Shown: piece after piece, positions 9,153-17,849 of the stretch | How positions within the stretch are numbered: position 1 is the stretch's first letter | How the letters are laid out: each line of letters starts with the position of its first letter | Assembly: GCF_020783335.1 (NCBI RefSeq) | Contig: NZ_CP086068.1 | Coordinates: forward strand, 2,604,001-2,668,000 | Direction: 5' to 3' | DNA length: 64,000 nucleotides | DNA from: Mucilaginibacter daejeonensis | Lineage (GTDB): Bacteria > Bacteroidota > Bacteroidia > Sphingobacteriales > Sphingobacteriaceae | Position numbers and translations under genes: made by a program | Notes under the pieces: model-generated | Database searches by the model: none | Seen by the model: only the letters and a program-made list of their open reading frames with translations | Told to the model about the DNA's origin: nothing

Positions 9153-10088
9153 ATGAAAGACATCGCTGCACGAGTATTTGCCGACGAGATAGCCTCCTTA
9201 CAAGAGGCCGCCGAATTGATAGATGACCGTTTTACACAGGCGGTACAAGCGGTGCTGAACAGCAATGGCAAGCTGATCATCACCGGTGCAGGCAAATCAG
9301 GACTGATCGGTAAAAAGATAGCGGCCACACTGGCCAGTACAGGTACGTCAAGTTTTTTCATGCACCCTACCGAAGCCTTTCATGGCGATCTGGGTATGGT
9401 GGGCAAGAACGACCTGGTGCTGCTCATCTCCTACTCCGGCGAAACCGACGAAGTGATCAAGATCATTCCATTTCTCAAATGGAACGGTAATATCACGATA
9501 AGCATGACCGGAGAACCAAATTCTACAATAGCCAAGAACACCGATATCCACTTGAATGTGCACATCAGCCATGAGGCGTGCCCACTTAAACTCGCTCCTA
9601 CATCATCTACCACAGCTACGCTGGTAATGGGCGATGCCCTGGCCGTAGCGCTTATGGAGGCACGTCAGTTCCAGCCGGAAGATTTTGCCCGCTTCCACCC
9701 CGGTGGTAGCTTGGGTCGCAAATTGTTGGTAAGGGTAAAGGATATGATGCGTACCGAAGCATTGCCATTTGTTAGAGACGATATATCGTTCACGGAATTG
9801 CTTTTACGCATGTCAGAAGGACGGTTAGGCATGGTGATAGTAGGTGATCCTGACCACGTACAAGGCGTGGTGACGGATGGTGACCTGCGCAGGGCATTGA
9901 TACGCGACGCCGATACCAGTAAGCAGACCGTTCATACCATGATGAGCACCGCCCCTGCGATCATTGATGAAAATGAACTTATTCATGAAGCTGATGAGCT
10001 GATGATGACCCGCAAGATCACCACTATATTAGTGGGGTCACCTGAACAGCGCACCGTTAAAGGAATATACCAGATCTACACTCGTTGA
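9153..10088 (+). CDS. kdsD: Arabinose-5-phosphate isomerase (SIS plus two CBS domains)
   Basis: The chosen ATG at 9153 gives 311 residues, similar to E. coli KdsD (328). A TTG at 9117 inside kdsA would add 12 residues without family support. The SIS domain (about residues 30-165) shows ITGAGKSGLIGKKIAATL, the STGTSSFFMHPTEAFHGDLGM signature, and SYSGETDE. A PTSSTT segment and HPGGSLGRKLL lead into a CBS pair (about residues 195-311). The enzyme interconverts ribulose-5-phosphate and arabinose-5-phosphate. It sits directly after kdsA, giving a two-step Kdo precursor unit. The CBS pair may bind a nucleotide effector, as in the family. Confidence 0.95.
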   Translation: MKDIAARVFADEIASLQEAAELIDDRFTQAVQAVLNSNGKLIITGAGKSGLIGKKIAATLASTGTSSFFMHPTEAFHGDLGMVGKNDLVLLISYSGETDEVIKIIPFLKWNGNITISMTGEPNSTIAKNTDIHLNVHISHEACPLKLAPTSSTTATLVMGDALAVALMEARQFQPEDFARFHPGGSLGRKLLVRVKDMMRTEALPFVRDDISFTELLLRMSEGRLGMVIVGDPDHVQGVVTDGDLRRALIRDADTSKQTVHTMMSTAPAIIDENELIHEADELMMTRKITTILVGSPEQRTVKGIYQIYTR

Positions 10089-10144
10089 CCTTATAGCGAA
10101 CAAAAGCTTTTTTGAACGGTTCTGGTATTATTAAAACAGGATTT

Positions 10145-10492
10145 ATGGAAAAGCATTTGAGTGACGATGATAAAAAAGAGGTATACACCGAGTTCAAGGA
10201 CATGGTCAACATGTCGGCATCGGTACTAAAAAAATGGTTGGATACCGATGAATCAAAAAAAGTTGGCTACGACAGCGGTGACGGAGAATCAGTTGGCCAC
10301 AAGTCGGGCGAAAAGATCATCAAGATATTAGAGAAGAAGAAAAGCGAGCTTACAGAGGGCGACTATAAACACATGCAAAAGGTAGTAGGCTATATAAAAA
10401 GACACACCGCCCAAAAGCCTTCAGGCGATGTGTCTGATACTAATTGGAACTATTCCCTCAAAAACTGGGGATATGATGATTCCAAAAAATAA
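10145..10492 (+). CDS. DUF3140 family small protein
   Basis: This 115-residue hydrophilic protein matches the DUF3140 pattern from memory: a VNMSASVLKKWLDTDESK segment, then GESVGHKSGEKIIKIL, then HMQKVVGYIKRHTAQKPSG and a closing TNWNYSLKNWGYD. Its function is unknown; it is rich in Lys and Asp and might bind nucleic acid, but this is only a guess. The ATG at 10145 was preferred to the TTG at 10112 because it has an AGGA-like ribosome site six bases upstream and the extra 11 residues do not resemble the family. It stands alone after kdsD. Confidence 0.8.
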   Translation: MEKHLSDDDKKEVYTEFKDMVNMSASVLKKWLDTDESKKVGYDSGDGESVGHKSGEKIIKILEKKKSELTEGDYKHMQKVVGYIKRHTAQKPSGDVSDTNWNYSLKNWGYDDSKK

Positions 10493-10517
10493 TTAGTTGT
10501 AGATAATTTATGTTCGG

Positions 10518-10616
10518 TTATACTACGTAATTAATAAATGCTGCAAAGCCAATAGCTAACAAGATAAAGCCTTGCATTTTTTGCTCAAGAGTTAAATTTG
10601 CTACTTTCATATTCAT
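10518..10616 (-). CDS. Candidate 32-residue single-span membrane protein
   Basis: On the minus strand an ATG at 10616 opens a 32-codon frame with two early Met codons. A short polar N-terminus containing NLTLEQKMQ is followed by a hydrophobic run (GFILLAIGFAAFINYVV) long enough for one membrane span, and a TAA stop. It is the only coding-like signal in a 415-base gap. The amphipathic-then-hydrophobic pattern is what small Bacteroidota membrane proteins look like, but there is no strong ribosome site and I do not recognise a named family. It could be chance. Confidence 0.45.
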   Translation of the reverse strand: MNMKVANLTLEQKMQGFILLAIGFAAFINYVV

Positions 10617-10907
10617 TAGGGGTCGTATTTCAAATATAGCGCGAAAGGCGTTTTCTGCAACCCTGAGCATGATTTTTATGAAAATTTCATTGATCTGAGC
10701 GTCTTAATATTTTTTCATCAGAATATTTTTGATCTGATCAGCTGAATTAATAAAGATACCGCCTGTCCTTAACATAAAACCCACGTTGTACAAGGGTTTA
10801 AACACCCGAATATATGACCTAAAACGACGTTTAAAGCACCTCAGCCAGGTTTTGACTATTTATATTATATCAATACCGGTCAAGGCCAACAATTAAATTT
10901 TTCAATT
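10617..10907. other. AT-rich intergenic region ahead of the aldehyde dehydrogenase gene
   Basis: About 290 bases with several T-rich runs and TGATC-containing repeats (gatctgagc, gatctgatc, gatcagctg near 10691-10743). These form weak overlapping inverted repeats that may be regulatory for the downstream gene. No reading frame, RNA gene or clear terminator is seen. Confidence 0.4.
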
Positions 10908-12275
10908 ATGTCAATTACATCTGTCGATCCATCTAATGGATCAACTATCAAAACATATGAAGCTCATACTCCTGAGCAGGTGACCCAGATCATTGAAGAA
11001 ACACATCAGGCATGGACCTCCTGGAGAACGACCGATCATGGTCACCGTTCAGCGTTGCTTCATAATCTATCCAAGGTGCTTGATCAACGAAAGGCTGAAT
11101 TGGCCAAACTGATGGCCAGCGAAATGGGCAAGCCTATAACGCAAGGTGTTGCCGAGGTGGAAAAGTGCGCTGCGGTATGCAGTTATTACGCTGACCACGC
11201 TGCCGACCACCTGAAAGACCAACTCATTGAAACGGAAGCGACCAAGAGCTATGCCACCTTCCAGCCCATCGGCGTGGTACTGGCCATCATGCCATGGAAC
11301 TTTCCATTTTGGCAGGTGTTCCGTTTTCTGGCCCCCGCATTGGCGGCCGGCAACTGTGGCGTGCTCAAACATGCCTCTAATGTGCCGGGCTGTGCACTGG
11401 TTATCGAGGAAATGGTACAGCAGGCCGGTTTCCCTGATAACGTGTTCCGTACACTGATGGTTGGCAGTGCTGCTGTGGACGCCGTTATAGAGCATCCACT
11501 GGTCAAAGCCGTCACGCTCACAGGCAGCACGGGTGCAGGTCAAAAGGTGGCACAAAAGGCTGGTTCGGTCATTAAAAAAACGGTGTTGGAACTCGGTGGC
11601 AGTGATGCTTACATCGTATTAGAGGATGCTGATCTAGAATCAGCGGCCACCACTTGTACGGATAGCCGGCTGATCAATGGCGGCCAAAGCTGCATAGCGG
11701 CTAAGCGATTCATTGTGATGGAGACTATTGCCGAGCGTTTCACCCAGTTGATGCTGGAAAAAATGCGAGCTAAAAAAATGGGCGCTCCTGACCAGGAGGA
11801 CACCGACATCGGCCCTCAAGCAAGGCAGGAATTGCGAGATGAGCTTCATGATCAAGTGCAACGTTCCATAGATGCCGGGGCGAAATGTATCTTAGGCGGC
11901 TCCATTCCTGAAGGTCCCGGCGCTTACTATCCTCCTACGATACTTGCCAACGTCAAAAAAGGAATGGCTGCTTTTGACGAGGAGCTATTCGGCCCCGTGG
12001 CAGCCATCATTACCGCTAAGGACGAAGCGGAAGCTATCGCTTTAGCCAATGACAGTGTATTTGGCTTAGGCGGCGCCGTATTCACCCAAGACCTTGAACG
12101 TGGCGAACGTATAGCGGCCACTCAATTGGAGGCTGGCTCTTGCTTCGTGAATTCGCTGGTCAAGTCGGACCCTCGGCTACCATTTGGTGGCATTAAACAA
12201 TCGGGTTACGGCCGCGAGTTGGGCATCTTCGGCATCCACGAATTCGTGAACATCAAAACTGTTTACGTTAAATAG
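10908..12275 (+). CDS. NAD(P)-dependent succinate-semialdehyde dehydrogenase-like enzyme
   Basis: This 455-residue aldehyde dehydrogenase shows MPWNFPFWQ for cofactor binding, LTGSTGAGQKVA, the LELGGSDAY motif with the general-base Glu, and the catalytic Cys in NGGQSCIAAKR. EELFGPVAAI and PFGGIKQSGYGRELG lie near the end. The length and the SCIAAKR motif are closest to the short Sad/GabD1-type succinate-semialdehyde dehydrogenases (about 455-462 residues). It should oxidise succinic semialdehyde or a related omega-semialdehyde to the acid. It is monocistronic, with its own strong terminator just after the stop codon and no GABA aminotransferase beside it, so the physiological substrate is inferred only from family. 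Confidence 0.85.
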   Translation: MSITSVDPSNGSTIKTYEAHTPEQVTQIIEETHQAWTSWRTTDHGHRSALLHNLSKVLDQRKAELAKLMASEMGKPITQGVAEVEKCAAVCSYYADHAADHLKDQLIETEATKSYATFQPIGVVLAIMPWNFPFWQVFRFLAPALAAGNCGVLKHASNVPGCALVIEEMVQQAGFPDNVFRTLMVGSAAVDAVIEHPLVKAVTLTGSTGAGQKVAQKAGSVIKKTVLELGGSDAYIVLEDADLESAATTCTDSRLINGGQSCIAAKRFIVMETIAERFTQLMLEKMRAKKMGAPDQEDTDIGPQARQELRDELHDQVQRSIDAGAKCILGGSIPEGPGAYYPPTILANVKKGMAAFDEELFGPVAAIITAKDEAEAIALANDSVFGLGGAVFTQDLERGERIAATQLEAGSCFVNSLVKSDPRLPFGGIKQSGYGRELGIFGIHEFVNIKTVYVK

Positions 12276-12280
12276 AACTA

Positions 12281-12314
12281 AAGCTATGGCGGCCCATACC
12301 GCCATAGCTTTTAC
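12281..12314 (+). terminator. Intrinsic terminator after the semialdehyde dehydrogenase gene
   Basis: An 11-base stem (AAGCTATGGCG paired with CGCCATAGCTT-type arm, 12281-12291 with 12300-12310) closes an 8-base loop and is followed by a short T-rich stretch. It begins six bases after the stop codon. Confidence 0.8.
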
Positions 12315-12357
12315 TATTACCTGACCAAGCACGTTTTAGGTGTAACGGCATAAAGCG

Positions 12358-12365
12358 TATCTTTG
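12358..12365 (+). promoter_or_regulatory. -7 box (TATCTTTG) for mnmA
   Basis: TATCTTTG fits TAnnTTTG. Its last base is the first base of a possible GTG start at 12365, so transcription must begin downstream of that GTG. This settles the mnmA start as the ATG at 12374, on a very short or absent leader. Confidence 0.65.
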
Positions 12366-12373
12366 TGACTGTT

Positions 12374-13462
12374 ATGAGTAAGCACGGTAGAATATTGGTG
12401 GCCATGAGTGGCGGTGTAGACAGTTCTGTAGCCTCGATCATGCTACATGAACAGGGCTATGAGGTCATTGGCCTTACCATGAAGACCTGGGACTACGCCT
12501 CCTCAGGCGGTAGCTCTAAGGAGACCGGTTGCTGCAGCCTGGACAGCATCAATGACGCCCGTGCACTGGCTGTTGGTTACGGCTTCCCACATTATATACT
12601 GGATATCCGTAACGAATTCGGCAATTACGTCATCGATAACTTTGTTGATGAATATCTGGCCGGCCGTACGCCTAATCCTTGCGTATTGTGTAACACCCAC
12701 ATCAAATGGGACGCGTTACTTAAACGTGCCGATAAGCTTGACTGCGAATTCATTGCTACTGGCCACTACGCCAACATCCGCTTGCAGGATAATGGTCGTT
12801 ATGTGGTATCTAAAGGCCGCGATGAGAACAAAGACCAATCCTACGTGCTGTGGGGCGTATCGCAACAGAATCTTGCACGTACCAAATTTCCGTTAGGTAG
12901 CTTTACCAAGGCCGAGATACGCCAAATGGCGTTGGACATGGGTCAGGTAGAACTGGCTGGCAAGAGCGAGAGTTACGAGATATGCTTTGTGCCCGATAAC
13001 GACTATCGTGCCTTTTTGCGCCATAAAGTAGAAGACCTTGACCAACGTGTAGGCCCTGGTAATTTTGTGCTGACCGATGGCAAAGTAGTAGGTAAGCATC
13101 AAGGTTATCCTTTTTACACGATTGGTCAACGTAAGGGTTTGGGTATAGCGTTAGGTCAGCCCATGTTCGTAACGCAGATCAACCCACATAACAATACAGT
13201 GGTTTTAGGCACGGCCGAAGAATTGCAACGCAAAGAAGCTTGGGTACGTGACCTCAACCTGATCAAATACGAGACCATCACAGAGCCTTTGGAAGCAGTG
13301 ACCAAGATCCGTTATAAAGATGCCGGTGCCGAAAGCAGCATCGTACAAATGGGCGAGCATATGAAGGTGGATTTTCATCACCATGTATCGGGCATCGCGC
13401 CTGGTCAGTCGGCTGTATTTTACGAAGGCAGCGACCTGTTAGGTGGCGGCTTTTTGATCTGA
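12374..13462 (+). CDS. mnmA: tRNA-specific 2-thiouridylase
   Basis: This 362-residue enzyme puts sulfur on uridine-34 of Lys, Glu and Gln tRNAs. The PP-loop motif VAMSGGVDSSVA is at the N-terminus. The two catalytic cysteines are in TPNPCVLCN (near residue 100) and SYEICFVPD (near residue 200). Other family blocks seen are TGHYAN, KDQSYVLWG, GKSESYEICF and FYTIGQRKGLGIA. The C-terminal beta-barrel tRNA-binding region is present, so the protein appears complete. The ATG at 12374 is chosen over the GTG at 12365, which overlaps the -7 promoter box. Confidence 0.96.
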   Translation: MSKHGRILVAMSGGVDSSVASIMLHEQGYEVIGLTMKTWDYASSGGSSKETGCCSLDSINDARALAVGYGFPHYILDIRNEFGNYVIDNFVDEYLAGRTPNPCVLCNTHIKWDALLKRADKLDCEFIATGHYANIRLQDNGRYVVSKGRDENKDQSYVLWGVSQQNLARTKFPLGSFTKAEIRQMALDMGQVELAGKSESYEICFVPDNDYRAFLRHKVEDLDQRVGPGNFVLTDGKVVGKHQGYPFYTIGQRKGLGIALGQPMFVTQINPHNNTVVLGTAEELQRKEAWVRDLNLIKYETITEPLEAVTKIRYKDAGAESSIVQMGEHMKVDFHHHVSGIAPGQSAVFYEGSDLLGGGFLI

Positions 13463-13594
13463 CGCGCTGATCCGCAAGGCCATTTTATGTGCCGAACAAT
13501 TCCTGGTCAATACTGTTGAACTTTTGAAAATATGCAGATGTGAAGTTGTCTTTCACATACTTTGTGTTTATTTGCAGAAAATTCAGACCCATTA

Positions 13595-15931
13595 ATGGCT
13601 AAAAATCTACTCATCGTCGAATCACCCGCTAAGGCCAAGACCATCGAAGGTTACCTCGGCAAAGACTTTACTGTAAAGTCGAGCTACGGTCACATCCGTG
13701 ATCTTGTCAAATCAGAGGATGCTATCGACATTCCTAACAACTTCAAACAAAGATACGAGGTACCCGCCGATAAGAAGCAGGTGGTTAGCGAGTTAAAGAA
13801 ATTAGCTAAGGAGGCCGAAATGGTTTGGCTTGCATCCGATGAGGACCGCGAGGGAGAGGCCATATCATGGCACTTGTTCGAGACTTTGGGTTTGAAGAAT
13901 GACAAGACCAAGCGTATCGTATTTCACGAGATCACTAAGCCGGCTATATTAAAGGCGATCGACAACCCGCGAACGATCGACTATAATCTGGTGAACGCCC
14001 AACAGGCGCGCCGCGTACTGGACCGATTGGTCGGTTTCGAATTATCACCTGTTCTTTGGAAAAAAGTAAAGCCATCATTATCGGCGGGTCGTGTACAATC
14101 GGTAGCGGTAAGGCTGATCGTTGAGCGCGAGCGTGAGATCAATAAATTTACTGCGGAAGCCGCATTCAGAGTGGTGGCCATTTTTGGCAAAGGAAGAGAT
14201 GCCTTTAAGGCTGAACTGCCGGAACGCTTCAGCAAAGAAGAAGACGCTCAGAAATTTTTACAAGATTGTGTAGACGCTGCCTTTACGGTCAAATCGTTAG
14301 ACACGCGCCCTACTAAACGTTCTCCTGCTGCGCCATTCACTACATCAACCCTGCAGCAAGAAGCCAGTCGTAAGCTGGGTTTTTCGGTTTCGCGTACCAT
14401 GTCGGTAGCGCAGCGCTTGTACGAGTCGGGTAAGATCACTTACATGCGTACCGATAGTGTGAACCTGTCTGACATGGCCTTGAACGCCGCTCAGCAGCAG
14501 ATCACATCGGCCTATGGCGAAAAGTATCATCAGCTTAGAAAATACAAGACCAAGTCGGCCAGTGCGCAGGAAGCACACGAGGCGATCCGCCCTACTTACT
14601 TTAACGAACATACCATTGACGGTGAGAGTGCAGAGAAACGCCTTTACGAACTGATATGGAAGCGTGCGATCGCCTCGCAAATGAGCGAAGCGCAGTTCGA
14701 AAAAACCACCGCCAAGATCGACATCTCCACTCGTAAAGAGGACCTGGTCGCCAACGGTGAAGTAATGAAATTCGATGGCTTCCTAAAAGTGTACTTAGAA
14801 TCGAACGACGACGAGGAAGATAACACCCAGGATGGCGACAACGCCATACTTCCACCGTTAACACAAGGTCAAGTGTTGTCCTTACAGGAAATGACCGCTA
14901 CGGAACGTTATTCTCGCCCTCCTGCAAGATATACGGAAGCAAGCCTGGTGAAGAAGTTAGAAGAACTCGGCATAGGTCGTCCTTCTACCTACGCACCTAC
15001 CATCTCAACGGTGCAGAACCGTGGTTACGTGGTAAAAGAGGACCGCGAAGGAAAGCAACGTAATTTCCGCGTGCTGACCTTAAAGGACAAAGCCATCAGG
15101 CAGGAGCAAAAGACCGAGAACACCGGCGCCGAGCGTGGCAAGCTGTTCCCGACCGATATAGGTGCGGTGGTGAACGACTTTTTAGTTCAACATTTTAACG
15201 GCATCGTTGATTTCCACTTTACCGCCAAGGTAGAAAAGCAATTTGACGAGATAGCCCAGGGCCTCACCGAATGGACCCAAATGTTGAATAGCTTTTACCA
15301 CCCGTTCCATGAAGGTGTTGAGAGTACTATTCAAACCGCTGAAAAAGCCCGCGGCGAACGCGAGCTGGGCGTGCATCCGGAGAGTGGTAAAAAGATATCG
15401 GTACGTATAGGCCGTTTCGGTCCGTTCGTGCAGATCGGTGATACGGATACCGAGTCGGAAGAGAAGCCTCAGTATGCCAGTTTGCGTACCGGTCAAATGA
15501 TCGAGACCATTACCCTCGAAGAAGCACTGGAATTGTTCAAGCTGCCTAAAAAGGTAGGTATTTTTGAAGAGAAAGATATGACCGTGGCCATTGGTAAATT
15601 CGGCCCGTACATTCGCCATAACAGCGCTTTTTACTCGTTACCCAAAGGTGTCGACCCCATGAGCGTGACCGAACAACAGGCCATCGAGATCATCGAGGAA
15701 AAGAGAAAGAAGGATGCCGAAAAGCTGATCAAGACCTTTGATGAGAACCCGGACGTGAAGATCTTGAACGGACGCTGGGGGCCATACATTGAATTCGGTA
15801 AGTTGAACGTTAAGATACCAAAAGGTAAAGAGCCGCTCCAACTCACTTATGAGGAGTGCAAGGCCTTGGCAGATGAGGCCGAAAAAGCACCAAAGAAACC
15901 CGCGGGTAAAAAATTTGCTAAAAAGAAATAA
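13595..15931 (+). CDS. topA: DNA topoisomerase I (type IA)
   Basis: The ATG at 13595 gives 778 residues starting MAKNLLIVESPAKAKTI; a TTG at 13562 is less likely. The TOPRIM domain shows the Glu in VESPAKAKT and the acidic triad in SDEDREGEAISWHL. The active-site Tyr is in KITYMRTDSVNLS near residue 290. Instead of zinc fingers the C-terminus has three related repeats with the core GR(F/W)GP(F/Y): IGRFGPFVQIG, IGKFGPYIRH and NGRWGPYIEFG, followed by a Lys-rich tail (KKPAGKKFAKKK) suited to DNA binding. The enzyme relaxes negative supercoils. This C-terminal plan is usual in Bacteroidota. Confidence 0.97.
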   Translation: MAKNLLIVESPAKAKTIEGYLGKDFTVKSSYGHIRDLVKSEDAIDIPNNFKQRYEVPADKKQVVSELKKLAKEAEMVWLASDEDREGEAISWHLFETLGLKNDKTKRIVFHEITKPAILKAIDNPRTIDYNLVNAQQARRVLDRLVGFELSPVLWKKVKPSLSAGRVQSVAVRLIVEREREINKFTAEAAFRVVAIFGKGRDAFKAELPERFSKEEDAQKFLQDCVDAAFTVKSLDTRPTKRSPAAPFTTSTLQQEASRKLGFSVSRTMSVAQRLYESGKITYMRTDSVNLSDMALNAAQQQITSAYGEKYHQLRKYKTKSASAQEAHEAIRPTYFNEHTIDGESAEKRLYELIWKRAIASQMSEAQFEKTTAKIDISTRKEDLVANGEVMKFDGFLKVYLESNDDEEDNTQDGDNAILPPLTQGQVLSLQEMTATERYSRPPARYTEASLVKKLEELGIGRPSTYAPTISTVQNRGYVVKEDREGKQRNFRVLTLKDKAIRQEQKTENTGAERGKLFPTDIGAVVNDFLVQHFNGIVDFHFTAKVEKQFDEIAQGLTEWTQMLNSFYHPFHEGVESTIQTAEKARGERELGVHPESGKKISVRIGRFGPFVQIGDTDTESEEKPQYASLRTGQMIETITLEEALELFKLPKKVGIFEEKDMTVAIGKFGPYIRHNSAFYSLPKGVDPMSVTEQQAIEIIEEKRKKDAEKLIKTFDENPDVKILNGRWGPYIEFGKLNVKIPKGKEPLQLTYEECKALADEAEKAPKKPAGKKFAKKK

Positions 15932-15937
15932 CACGAC

Positions 15938-15960
15938 ACGCCCGGCAACGGGCGTTCATT
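15938..15960 (+). terminator. GC hairpin between topA and the next gene
   Basis: ACGCCCG (15938-15944), a GCAA tetraloop and CGGGCGT (15949-15955), then a T-containing tail. The T-run is poor and the next ATG is only 9 bases further, so it may instead shape translation of the downstream gene. Confidence 0.45.
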
Positions 15961-15964
15961 CATT

Positions 15965-16369
15965 ATGATCAAAGACCTTCCTCTTAACGAAGTAAAAGAC
16001 ATAGCTGTTGCCGTAGCACTCGAAAAAGAGAATCCGGAAAGCAAGACCTGGTACGTATACATCATCAACTTGAAGGACCATCCTATCGAGAACGTGCTGA
16101 TCACCTCAAAAGGTTATGGTGAAAAGGACGGCGAACAGGTAAAGACCTCTACCCTGCGCCACATGATCCCGCTCATTGAGCCGCAAAGGTCGGCGCTGAT
16201 CGAACCGATAGACGAGCAGACCTTTGGTTTAAATAACGAGTATTGGGTGAGCTATTATGTAGGTAGGGATATTTATGATAAAAAGTTCATCTTTTTGCCA
16301 GAGAGCGTTGTGGAATCCAACTTCATCAAACTGCCGGTGCTGAACATGCCGGGTGTGATGATCAAGTAA
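15965..16369 (+). CDS. Conserved hypothetical protein, 134 residues
   Basis: A soluble acidic protein with alternating beta strands (TWYVYIINL, IENVLITSKGYG, ALIEPIDEQTF, EYWVSYYVGRD, KKFIFLP). I recall similar small proteins in Bacteroidota but cannot name a family or function. There is no signal peptide, metal motif or membrane span. It begins 33 bases after topA and may be cotranscribed with it if the hairpin in between does not terminate fully. The ending VLNMPGVMIK is unremarkable. Confidence 0.7.
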   Translation: MIKDLPLNEVKDIAVAVALEKENPESKTWYVYIINLKDHPIENVLITSKGYGEKDGEQVKTSTLRHMIPLIEPQRSALIEPIDEQTFGLNNEYWVSYYVGRDIYDKKFIFLPESVVESNFIKLPVLNMPGVMIK

Positions 16370-16422
16370 GCGGCATCTGCTGCTCAACCAAAAGGCAGGT
16401 AAGGTAGGTACGCTAAAATAAC

Positions 16423-16430
16423 TATCTTTG
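16423..16430 (+). promoter_or_regulatory. -7 box (TATCTTTG) for the glycosyltransferase gene
   Basis: TATCTTTG lies 21 bases before the ATG at 16452. It overlaps a possible TTG start at 16428, which can therefore be excluded. Confidence 0.65.
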
Positions 16431-16451
16431 CCTTTTAATATAATTGCGCAT

Positions 16452-17417
16452 ATGCCCGAATTATCGGTTGTAATAACTGTGATGAACGAGGAGGAGAATA
16501 TCGGTCCTCTTATACAAGAGATCAGGAAGTCTCTCCCCGGCCTGGATTATGAAGTGATATTTGTTGATGATGGTTCAGAGGACCAGACCCGCCAACAGAT
16601 CGTAGCACACGCCGATGAACGCATCAAACTGGTAGAACTACGTAAAAATTACGGCCAAAGTACCGCCATGACCGCTGGTATCGATCATGCCACCGGCGAT
16701 TACATAGCCTTGCTGGACGGCGACCTTCAGAACGACCCTGCCGACATTCCATCTATGCTTCAGAAATTGAAAGATGAAGACTGGGATGTAGTGGCCGGTA
16801 ATCGGGCTAACCGCCAGGACGGCATGTTCCTTCGTAAAATACCCAGCAAGATCGCCAATGCCCTGATCAGGCGCATGACAGGCGTTTACATTAAAGATTA
16901 TGGTTGTACGCTAAAGATCTTCAGACGCGAGATAGCCGAGGACCTTGGCCTTTATGGCGAACTACATCGTTTCATCCCTGTTCTGGCTAAATTGCAGGGC
17001 GCCCGTATCACTCAGGTAGATGTAAGGCATCATGCCCGCATGTTCGGTAAGTCCAAATATGGTTTGAATCGTACATTCAAGGTGATCAGCGACCTGATCC
17101 TGATGGTGTTCTTCCGTAAGTACATCCAAAAGCCTATGCACCTTTTCGGTAGCATCGGTTTTGTTTCGCTTTTCCTGGGTGTGCTGATCAACCTGTACCT
17201 ATTGGTGTTAAAGCTGATGGGACACGACATATGGGGTAAGCCACTACTGATATTAGGCTTGATCTTGTTATTAGGTGGCGTACAACTCATCACGCTTGGT
17301 ATACTGGCCGAGGTGAACGTACGTACTTACTTTGAATCGCAGAACAAGAAGACCTACCAGGTGCGCAAGATATTTAACGGAAGAGAGTATGTAAAACCTG
17401 TAACGGTCGGCAACTGA
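16452..17417 (+). CDS. Family 2 glycosyltransferase, polyprenyl-phosphate type, membrane-anchored
   Basis: This 321-residue protein has a GT-A domain in its first about 215 residues. It shows VVITVMNEEENIG, the nucleotide-sugar Asp motif VDDGSEDQT, ALLDGDLQNDP containing the DxD metal site, and a KIPSKIANALIR segment. Two membrane spans follow near residues 235-300 (GSIGFVSLFLGVLINLYLL and LLILGLILLLGGVQLI). This is the layout of DPM1/GtrB/ArnC-type enzymes, which transfer a sugar to undecaprenyl phosphate for later use in glycan modification. The sugar cannot be told from sequence. It ends before a strong bidirectional terminator. Confidence 0.9.
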   Translation: MPELSVVITVMNEEENIGPLIQEIRKSLPGLDYEVIFVDDGSEDQTRQQIVAHADERIKLVELRKNYGQSTAMTAGIDHATGDYIALLDGDLQNDPADIPSMLQKLKDEDWDVVAGNRANRQDGMFLRKIPSKIANALIRRMTGVYIKDYGCTLKIFRREIAEDLGLYGELHRFIPVLAKLQGARITQVDVRHHARMFGKSKYGLNRTFKVISDLILMVFFRKYIQKPMHLFGSIGFVSLFLGVLINLYLLVLKLMGHDIWGKPLLILGLILLLGGVQLITLGILAEVNVRTYFESQNKKTYQVRKIFNGREYVKPVTVGN

Positions 17418-17440
17418 TCGTTGGTTTATACAATAATAAA

Positions 17441-17470
17441 AAAGGCCCTGTTGATCAGGGCCTTTTTTAT
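17441..17470. terminator. Bidirectional intrinsic terminator
   Basis: AAAGGCCCTG (17441-17450), loop TTGAT, CAGGGCCTTT (17456-17465), with a T-run on the plus side and an A-run on the other side that becomes a T-run on the minus strand. It serves both the glycosyltransferase gene and the convergent small lipoprotein gene. Confidence 0.9.
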
Positions 17471-17673
17471 TAGTTATTTGGTGGCGTTGTTTTGGTGGTG
17501 TCGGTCTTCATAGTGTCACGTGCGGTAGTGTCACTTGCTGGTGTCGACATCATGCCGGTCGAATCTACTTTAGTGCTATCTGTGCCGCTCGCCGCTTTCT
17601 CTGAGCTGCAGCCCGCTGCTACTGCAGCTACTATTGCCGTTGCAAAGGCAAATTTCAAAAATTGCTTTTTCAT
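17470..17673 (-). CDS. Small Thr/Asp-rich lipoprotein
   Basis: A 67-residue protein with a lipoprotein signal peptide: KK at the start, a hydrophobic Ala-rich core and a lipobox ending AAG-C at residue 22. The mature part is a short, disordered Ser/Thr/Asp-rich tail with repeated DTT and DST units (about 45 residues). Such peptides are frequent in Bacteroidota and have no known enzymatic function. It is convergent with the glycosyltransferase gene and shares its terminator. Confidence 0.75.
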   Translation of the reverse strand: MKKQFLKFAFATAIVAAVAAGCSSEKAASGTDSTKVDSTGMMSTPASDTTARDTMKTDTTKTTPPNN

Positions 17674-17849
17674 AGGTTACTTAATTATTTGTTCTGTTCA
17701 ATTCAACAACTATTGCGTTGTTATTGTTTACGTTAGGTCAAATATTTATCTCAGCCTCTCATAAAAGCGATCGTTGAACACGTGTAAAAACCCTGTAATG
17801 TGCGGCTTATTTTTCATAATTAGCACTATATTGGTCACAGTTACTACAC

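Noticed and set aside
12365..12373. GTG start for mnmA
   Set aside because: The GTG overlaps the -7 promoter box, so it would not be transcribed.
16428..16451. TTG start for the glycosyltransferase
   Set aside because: It overlaps the TATCTTTG promoter box, and the added residues do not belong to the domain.
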